From: Falsirhodobacter sp. 20TX0035
GTDB lineage: Bacteria > Pseudomonadota > Alphaproteobacteria > Rhodobacterales > Rhodobacteraceae
Direction of reading: 5' to 3'
Assembly (NCBI RefSeq): GCF_028307215.1
Contig: NZ_JAQMHV010000001.1
Location: 1 to 64,000 of the forward strand
DNA: 64,000 bases
A model generated the notes under the pieces. That model ran no database searches. It was not told the DNA's origin and saw only the letters and a program-made list of their open reading frames with translations. Below, in pieces: positions 58,808 to 64,000 of this stretch (within the stretch, counting starts at the first letter, position 1; each line of letters begins with the position of its first letter). The translations under genes and the position numbers were made by a program.

Positions 58808-59524
58808 ATGATCCTCTACCCCGCCATCGACCTCAAGGACGGCCAGTGCGTGCGTCTTCTGCGCGGAGAGATGGACGCGGCCACCGTGTTCGGCGACGAT
58901 CCCGCGGCGCAGGCGTCCAAGTTCGTCGCGGCGGGCTGCGAATGGGTGCATCTGGTGGACCTGAACGGCGCCTTCGCCGGCCAGCCGGTCAACGCCGCGG
59001 CGGTGGAGGCGATCCTGTCCGCCGTGAACGTGCCCTGCCAGCTGGGCGGCGGCATCCGCGACATGGCCACGATCGAGATGTGGCTGACCAAGGGCCTTGC
59101 CCGCGTCATCCTTGGCACCGTCGCCGTGGAGAACCCGGATCTGGTGCGGGACGCCGCCCGCGCCTTCCCCGGTCAGGTGGCCGTCGGCATCGACGCCCGC
59201 AAGGGCCGCGTCGCGACCAAGGGCTGGGCCGAAGAAACCGATGTCATGGTGACCGACCTTGCCCGCAGCTTCGAGGATGCGGGCGTGGCCGCCATCATCT
59301 ACACCGACATCGACCGCGACGGCGCCATGGGCGGCCCCAACATCGAGGCGACGGAGGCGCTGGCCCGCGCCGTGTCGATCCCGGTCATCGCTTCGGGCGG
59401 TGTGTCGCGGATGTCGGACCTGACGGCCCTGCGCGACACGGGCGTGATCGCCGGTGCCATTTCGGGCCGTGCCCTCTACGATGGCGCGATCGATCTGGCC
59501 GAGGCGCTGGCCGTTCTTCGCTGA
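58808..59524 (+). CDS. hisA: ProFAR isomerase HisA
   Basis: Amadori-type isomerase of histidine synthesis, a TIM barrel of 238 residues. Signatures are [14 protein letters not shown] with the first catalytic Asp (about 8), the second in the [10 protein letters not shown] region, and [10 protein letters not shown]. It lies after the inverted DUF2147 gene and 28 bases before hisF. Confidence 0.97.
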   Translation: MILYPAIDLKDGQCVRLLRGEMDAATVFGDDPAAQASKFVAAGCEWVHLVDLNGAFAGQPVNAAAVEAILSAVNVPCQLGGGIRDMATIEMWLTKGLARVILGTVAVENPDLVRDAARAFPGQVAVGIDARKGRVATKGWAEETDVMVTDLARSFEDAGVAAIIYTDIDRDGAMGGPNIEATEALARAVSIPVIASGGVSRMSDLTALRDTGVIAGAISGRALYDGAIDLAEALAVLR

Positions 59525-59552
59525 CCGCAACCTTTCACCCGCCGGTGACCCC

Positions 59553-60310
<758 letters not shown>

Positions 60311-60314
<4 letters not shown>

Positions 60315-60619
60315 CCGCACTGGAACGCCTTGCTGTCACCGTCGCCTCCCGCAAGGGGGCCGATCCCGACACGTCCTGGACCGCGAAGCTGCTGGCGAAA
60401 GGTCCTGAGAAGTGCGCCGAGAAGTTTGGCGAGGAGGCCGTGGAGGCCATCATCGAGGCCGTGAAGGGCGACCGTGCCAAGCTGACGGCCGAGGCGGCGG
60501 ACGTGCTGTATCACCTGCTGGTCATGCTGACCGCGCGCGACGTGACGCTGGCCGAGGTGCTGGCCGAACTGGAACGGCGCGAGGGCACCTCGGGGATCGA
60601 GGAGAAGGCTAGACGCTGA
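60311..60619 (+). CDS. hisE: phosphoribosyl-ATP pyrophosphatase HisE
   Basis: All-helical 102-residue pyrophosphohydrolase, stand-alone rather than fused to HisI. The metal-binding pattern [18 protein letters not shown]...[13 protein letters not shown] is complete. It overlaps hisF by 4 bases and the convergent CoA-binding gene by 11 bases at its end. Confidence 0.96.
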
Positions 60620-61019
60620 GGCGCGGGATCTCGATCGCCGGGCAGCGGTTTTCCACCACCTGAAGCCCATGCGATTCGGCCAAGGCCCGCGCCTGCGCGT
60701 TCGCGATGCCCAACTGCATCCAGACCGTCTTCACGCCCTTCAGCGCCACGGCCTGTTCCACCACGGGCAGCACCTCCTCGGACCGGCGGAAGATGTCCAC
60801 CATGTCCACCGCCACGGGAAGCGAGGCCAGATCGGCCACGACGGTTTCACCCAATGCTTCCGTTCCCGCCTGCCCCGGATTGACCGGCAGAACCCGGTAG
60901 CCTCGCGCTTTCAGGAAGGCGGCCACCTGATGGCTGGGCCGCGCAGGATTGGGCGACCATCCGACCACGGCGATGGTGCGGGTGCTGGTCAGGATGTCCC
61001 GGATGGTGTCATCAGTCAT
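60609..61019 (-). CDS. CoA-binding domain protein (YccU-like)
   Basis: A 136-residue Rossmann-like CoA-binding domain protein: [29 protein letters not shown] is the nucleotide site and [14 protein letters not shown] follows. The ATG at 61019 has GGAGG 5 bases upstream. An intrinsic terminator with eight Ts ends 4 bases before that GGAGG, so transcripts starting upstream must read through it. The start 11 codons earlier (61052) lies inside the terminator and is rejected. The physiological role is unknown. Confidence 0.9.
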   Translation of the reverse strand: MTDDTIRDILTSTRTIAVVGWSPNPARPSHQVAAFLKARGYRVLPVNPGQAGTEALGETVVADLASLPVAVDMVDIFRRSEEVLPVVEQAVALKGVKTVWMQLGIANAQARALAESHGLQVVENRCPAIEIPRLSV

Positions 61020-61033
61020 GCAGGCCTCCAGCC

Positions 61034-61064
61034 AAAAAAAACGCCCGATCACGAAGACCGGGCG
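61034..61064 (-). terminator. terminator adjacent to the CoA-binding gene's ribosome site
   Basis: 9-bp stem CGCCCGGTC/GATCGGGCG, 5-base loop, followed by TTTTTTTT on the minus strand. Only 4 bases separate the T-run from GGAGG. Confidence 0.9.
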
Positions 61065-61121
61065 AAAGTTACGGAACGAGGGACAGTGAAGTCAGGAAAC
61101 GGGGGTTCCGACCCCGTCCTG
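61034..61121 (-). ncRNA. structured leader or sRNA before the CoA-binding gene
   Basis: On the minus strand: hairpin 1 (61121-61093) has CAGG/CCTG and ACGGGG/CCCCGT stems; its 7-base loop contains CGGAAC, which is complementary to GTTCCG downstream (61077-61072), so a pseudoknot can form. A terminator with 9-bp stem CGCCCGGTC/GATCGGGCG, loop TTCGT, and eight Ts follows (61064-61034). TATCTT at 61132-61127 could be a -10. No known riboswitch class is matched. Confidence 0.55.
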
Positions 61122-61186
61122 AAAACAAGATAGGGCCCCCAAAACAAATTGGAAGCCCTTTCGCGATTCTGTGAACATTTCATCTG

Positions 61187-61217
61187 AAAAAAGTTGGGGC
61201 TGTCAATCGACCCCAAC
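61187..61217 (-). terminator. rlmB terminator
   Basis: Minus strand GTTGGGG/CCCCAAC, 7-bp stem and TTTTTT. It lies 43 bases after the rlmB stop. It separates rlmB from the leader and CoA-binding gene. Confidence 0.88.
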
Positions 61218-61260
61218 CTGTTCTGCGCTTCATGTGGCAGACCCGCCACAGGATTGCAAG

Positions 61261-62043
61261 TCACCCGCGCGTGATCGCCGCATAAAGAGAGATGGCGGCG
61301 GCGTTGGACACGTTGAGCGAGCCGAAGCCGCCCGTGAAGGGGATGCGCACCAGCTTGTCGCAGGTGTCGCGCGTCTTTTCCCGCAGCCCCGGACCCTCGG
61401 CCCCCAAGACCAGCGCCACCGGGCGGTCGCCCACTTCGGCCAGCGCCTCGCCAAGGGTGATGTCCGCCTCGCCCTCCAGCCCCAGCAGGACGAAGCCCAT
61501 GGCGCGCAGGTCTTCCATGGCGTCCGACAGGTTCTGGACGCGCAGATAGGGCTGGCGTTCCAGCGCACCGGACGCGGTCTTGGCCAGCGCGCCTGTTTCG
61601 GGCGCCGAATGACGATGGGGCGCGATGACGGCGCGGGCGCCGAACACCTCGGCCGAGCGCAGCACGGCGCCCACGTTGTGCGGATCGGTCACGCGATCAA
61701 GGCAGACCACCAGCGGCGCCCCCGCCCCGGACGAGCACACCTCGTCCAGGCTGCCCCAGGACAACGGCTTCACCTCCAGCGCCGCGCCTTGGTGCACCGA
61801 TTCCGGATCGATCGGCACGTCGAACTTGCGCGGGTCCACGATCTCCGGCTCCATCCCGCTTTGGGGAATGGCGTCGGCCAGCCGGTCGGCCGCGTTCTTC
61901 GTCACGACCAGACGCAGCTTTTCGCGCGCCGGGTTCAGCAGCGCATCCCGCACGGCGTGGATGCCGAACAGCCACACCGTCTCGGCGGCCGAGGCGCGCT
62001 TGGCCCGCTCCTTCTCGATCACCCAGACCGGTTTCTTGCTCAT
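61261..62043 (-). CDS. rlmB: 23S rRNA (guanosine(2251)-2'-O)-methyltransferase RlmB
   Basis: SPOUT-class methyltransferase. The 260 residues have an N-terminal substrate-binding domain (LFGIHAVRDALLNPAR) and the SPOUT core with DRVTDPHNVGAVLRSAEVFGA, LVLGAEGPGLRE and IPFTGGFGSLNVSNAAAISLY, the knot. ATG at 62043 has GGGAG upstream; the longer frame to 62289 is a shadow across the tRNA-Tyr. It is divergent from the tRNA-Tyr. Confidence 0.95.
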   Translation of the reverse strand: MSKKPVWVIEKERAKRASAAETVWLFGIHAVRDALLNPAREKLRLVVTKNAADRLADAIPQSGMEPEIVDPRKFDVPIDPESVHQGAALEVKPLSWGSLDEVCSSGAGAPLVVCLDRVTDPHNVGAVLRSAEVFGARAVIAPHRHSAPETGALAKTASGALERQPYLRVQNLSDAMEDLRAMGFVLLGLEGEADITLGEALAEVGDRPVALVLGAEGPGLREKTRDTCDKLVRIPFTGGFGSLNVSNAAAISLYAAITRG

Positions 62044-62152
62044 CGCTTGGCTCCCTTGGAAGGCCGCGACAATCGCCCAGCGGGCCCGTCGGCGCAAGCG
62101 GAACTTTCCTGCTTGACGCCCGCGACGGGCTTCTTTATGTCCCGCCTCCAGT

Positions 62153-62236
62153 GGGCGACGTGCTGCAAGGTGCGGCAGCGGACTGTAACTCCGCCGAGGC
62201 GACTCGTGCCTGGTTCGATTCCAGGGTCGCCCACCA
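62153..62236 (+). tRNA. tRNA-Tyr (GTA), class II, atypical
   Basis: Acceptor GGGCGAC/GTCGCCC, A73 and encoded CCA; D arm GCTG/CGGC with GG in the loop; anticodon stem GCGGA/TCCGC with loop CTGTAAC (GTA, at 62185-62187); long variable arm CGAG-GCGA-CTCG; T arm CCTGG-TTCGATT-CCAGG. The reading is convincing for tyrosine, but position 8 is G and position 14 is C instead of the near-universal U8 and A14. Confidence 0.8.
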
Positions 62237-62300
62237 TCTTTCCTTCCCTCCGCGCGGCAAGCCATTATAAAGGTTGCCGAACGCTGCATTCGGGAAGCTC

Positions 62301-63287
62301 ATGGCACGTCAGTCCTTCAACATCCTCGCGATCGCGCAATCCGGCCGGCTGGAATACGAAGCCGTGATCCTGGCCGCCTCTCTCCGGCTGGCGGATCCCG
62401 ATTTTCCGGGCACGCTGTTCATCGCCGAACCGCAGCCCGGCCGCCTGTGGGGGGACGAGGATCCGCGCATCAGCAAGAAGACCCGCGACCTGCTGCGCGA
62501 GCTGGACGCCGAGATCATTCCCTTCACGTCCGAGGTGTTCGGGGCCGCCTATCCCAACGGCAACAAGATCGAGGCGCTGTCCGCCCTTCCAAACGAGCCG
62601 TTCCTGTTTCTGGACACCGACACGATCATCACCGACAGCTTTGCCAAGGTGAGTTTCGACTTCGACCGACCGTCGGCGTCGATGAAGCGCGAAAACACCT
62701 GGCCGCAGGAGGAGCTGTATGGCCCGACGGTCGGGGAGACGTGGAAGGCGCTGTACGACCTGTTCGACGTGCCCTTCGAACCGACTTTGGCCCCCGAAGA
62801 GCCGGACGATTACTGGCAGAAGTACCTTTATTTCAACGCGGGCTGGTTCTTTCACAGCCGCCCGCAGGCGTTCGGGGCGCGCTATCTGGACTGGGCCGCT
62901 CGCCTGTGGCGCGACCGGCCCGAGGTGTTGGCCTGCCAGCCGATGGACCCGTGGCTGGACCAGGCCGTACTGCCTTTGGTCATCGCATCCTTCGGCGGCG
63001 GACGGCCGGGGCCGGAGCTTGCGGGGCTGGACGGGGACGTGACCTGCCACTGGCGCGTCCTGCCCCTGATGTTCGCCCGCGAAAGCGACCGGGCCATCGC
63101 CATGATGAAACGGGTGTCCCAGCAGGCGCTGGTGCGGCCCGTGCTTCAGAAATACGGCCCCGCGCGGAAGATGCTGTATGACGGGCATGGCGACACCGTC
63201 CGCGCCCTGTTCGATCAGAACAACCTGCCCCGGAAGGAGCAGGCCATCCGCAACCGCATCCGCCGCGAAGGGTTCTGGACGCGTTAG
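62301..63287 (+). CDS. conserved hypothetical protein, possible glycosyltransferase-like fold
   Basis: A 328-residue soluble protein of unknown function. The stretch NEPFLFLDTDTIITDSF (DTDT at about 106-109) resembles the DxD site of GT-A glycosyltransferases; the rest shows no family I recognise. GGGAAG lies 5 bases before ATG 62301; an in-frame TTG at 62274 is less likely. It ends with a 4-base tail overlap to the SIMPL gene. It starts about 65 bases after the tRNA-Tyr. Confidence 0.8.
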   Translation: MARQSFNILAIAQSGRLEYEAVILAASLRLADPDFPGTLFIAEPQPGRLWGDEDPRISKKTRDLLRELDAEIIPFTSEVFGAAYPNGNKIEALSALPNEPFLFLDTDTIITDSFAKVSFDFDRPSASMKRENTWPQEELYGPTVGETWKALYDLFDVPFEPTLAPEEPDDYWQKYLYFNAGWFFHSRPQAFGARYLDWAARLWRDRPEVLACQPMDPWLDQAVLPLVIASFGGGRPGPELAGLDGDVTCHWRVLPLMFARESDRAIAMMKRVSQQALVRPVLQKYGPARKMLYDGHGDTVRALFDQNNLPRKEQAIRNRIRREGFWTR

Positions 63288-63961
63288 GTCGCGTCCGGGA
63301 TGTCAAAGGTGATGGTGACCTGGGACGACCGGCTCACCTCGCCGCCCGCGATCGGGGTCGCGGCCGAGGCTTCCATGCGGAACATCGGAACGGGGCCCTG
63401 CGCGCCGCCGCCTTCAGTGATCGATTCGATGTCGCCCAGCGGCACGCCCGCCGCGTCGGCCAGCTTGCGCGCGCGGTCCATCGCGTCCGCCACGGCCTGC
63501 TTGCGCGCCTCGTCGATCAGCGGCTTCGGATCGGCCACGTCGAAGGCCAGGCCGTTCAGCGTGTTGGCCCCGTCGGCCACCACCGTGTCCAGCACGGCGC
63601 CCAGACCGTCGATCTGGCGCACGCGGACCGTCAGCATGTTGTCGGCGGTGTAGCCGTCGATCCGGCGCGCCTGATTTTCAGCCTGCGTCCAGTTGGGGTT
63701 CAGCTGCAGGCCCGTGGTCTGGATGTCCGCCTCGGCAATGCCGGCGTCCTTCAGGCGGTCCATGACGGCCTGAAGCTGCGTGGCGTTGGCCTGCATCGCC
63801 TCGGTCGCCGTGGCCGCTTGCGTGGTCACGCCCAACGTCAGCGTCGCCATGTCCGGCACGGCGGCCACCTGTCCTTCGCCCGTGACGGTAATCCGGTCGG
63901 CCAGTGCCACGCCGGGCGCCGCCAGAAGGGTGCCCACCAACAGGGCCTTCAACATGTTCAT
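63284..63961 (-). CDS. SIMPL-domain periplasmic protein (DUF541)
   Basis: A 225-residue exported protein with a signal peptide (MLKALLVGTLLAAPGVALA, cleaved before DRITVTGEG) and the SIMPL/DUF541 repeats (GEGQVAAVPDMATLTLGV; TADNMLTVRVRQIDGLG). The function in bacteria is unclear; some relatives protect against oxidative stress. AAGGAG lies 5 bases before ATG 63961, chosen over ATG 63976 and 63955. The last 24 bases before the end of the window lie upstream of it. Confidence 0.9.
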   Translation of the reverse strand: MNMLKALLVGTLLAAPGVALADRITVTGEGQVAAVPDMATLTLGVTTQAATATEAMQANATQLQAVMDRLKDAGIAEADIQTTGLQLNPNWTQAENQARRIDGYTADNMLTVRVRQIDGLGAVLDTVVADGANTLNGLAFDVADPKPLIDEARKQAVADAMDRARKLADAAGVPLGDIESITEGGGAQGPVPMFRMEASAATPIAGGEVSRSSQVTITFDIPDAT

Positions 63962-64000
63962 TCCGCGCTCCTTCATGCGTGTGTGCCGCCAACATAGCGT

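Noticed and set aside
61049-61264. 71-codon minus-strand frame over the leader before the CoA-binding gene
   Set aside because: It crosses two terminators and a pseudoknot-capable structure, has no ribosome site and resembles no protein.

Overview
The window reads as a high-GC chromosomal segment of an alphaproteobacterium of the Rhodobacteraceae (Rhodobacterales). Signs are the DUF2484 gene between murC and murB, the DUF6476 gene beside rluD, a DUF1127 gene followed by CCUCCUCCC-loop small RNAs, a long terminator-bearing leader before mraZ, and a zeaxanthin-type crt cluster. Genus and species cannot be fixed from sequence reading alone. I see no phage, insertion sequence or CRISPR array.

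Layout. 1-421: two identical tRNA-Glu genes. 422-6435: carotenoid cluster, crtY-crtI-crtB on + facing crtE-crtZ on -, then the divergent type 2 IPP isomerase gene fni. Together they run from IPP/DMAPP to GGPP, phytoene, lycopene, beta-carotene and zeaxanthin; no ketolase gene is present. 6477-9726: rimO and an M3 oligoendopeptidase gene. 9727-10391: a gene-poor stretch. 10392-13000 (-): heat-shock sigma gene rpoH, a small secreted protein gene, rluD. 12999-17604 (+): DUF6476, waaA, marR, a small gene, secG, pyrG. 17734-19044 (-): an MHS-type MFS transporter. 19180-20420: rlmJ and a TerB-like gene. 20482-28563: an amino-acid-type ABC importer followed by a glutamine amidotransferase, a gamma-glutamylpolyamine synthetase-like enzyme, an FAD oxidase and a class III aminotransferase, which looks like a polyamine uptake and gamma-glutamyl catabolic unit.

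28687-51340 (-): a nearly complete division and cell wall (dcw) cluster read mraZ-rsmH-ftsL-ftsI-murE-murF-mraY-murD-ftsW-murG-murC-DUF2484-murB-ddl-ftsQ-ftsA-ftsZ, then lpxC, bamD and recN. Most genes overlap by 1 or 4 bases. About 600 bases upstream of mraZ contain a strong terminator hairpin (UpsM-like leader RNA), 10-base-spaced GGG repeats that may be MraZ boxes, and a hairpin next to the start codon.

51947-56255: mrp (-), a DUF1127 gene (+) followed by ten hairpins that each display CCTCCTCCC in the loop, arranged as five two-hairpin units (CcsR or cuckoo RNAs), and uvrD/pcrA (-). 56532-60619: a small four-cysteine protein gene, two identical tRNA-Gly genes, and hisB-hisH-hisA-hisF-hisE with an inverted DUF2147 gene inserted. 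60609-63961: a CoA-binding protein gene preceded by a structured, terminator-ended leader or sRNA, rlmB, an unusual tRNA-Tyr, a protein of unknown function and a SIMPL-domain protein.

The most interesting non-coding elements are the five-unit CCUCCUCCC array, the mraZ leader, and the pseudoknot-capable RNA in front of the CoA-binding gene.
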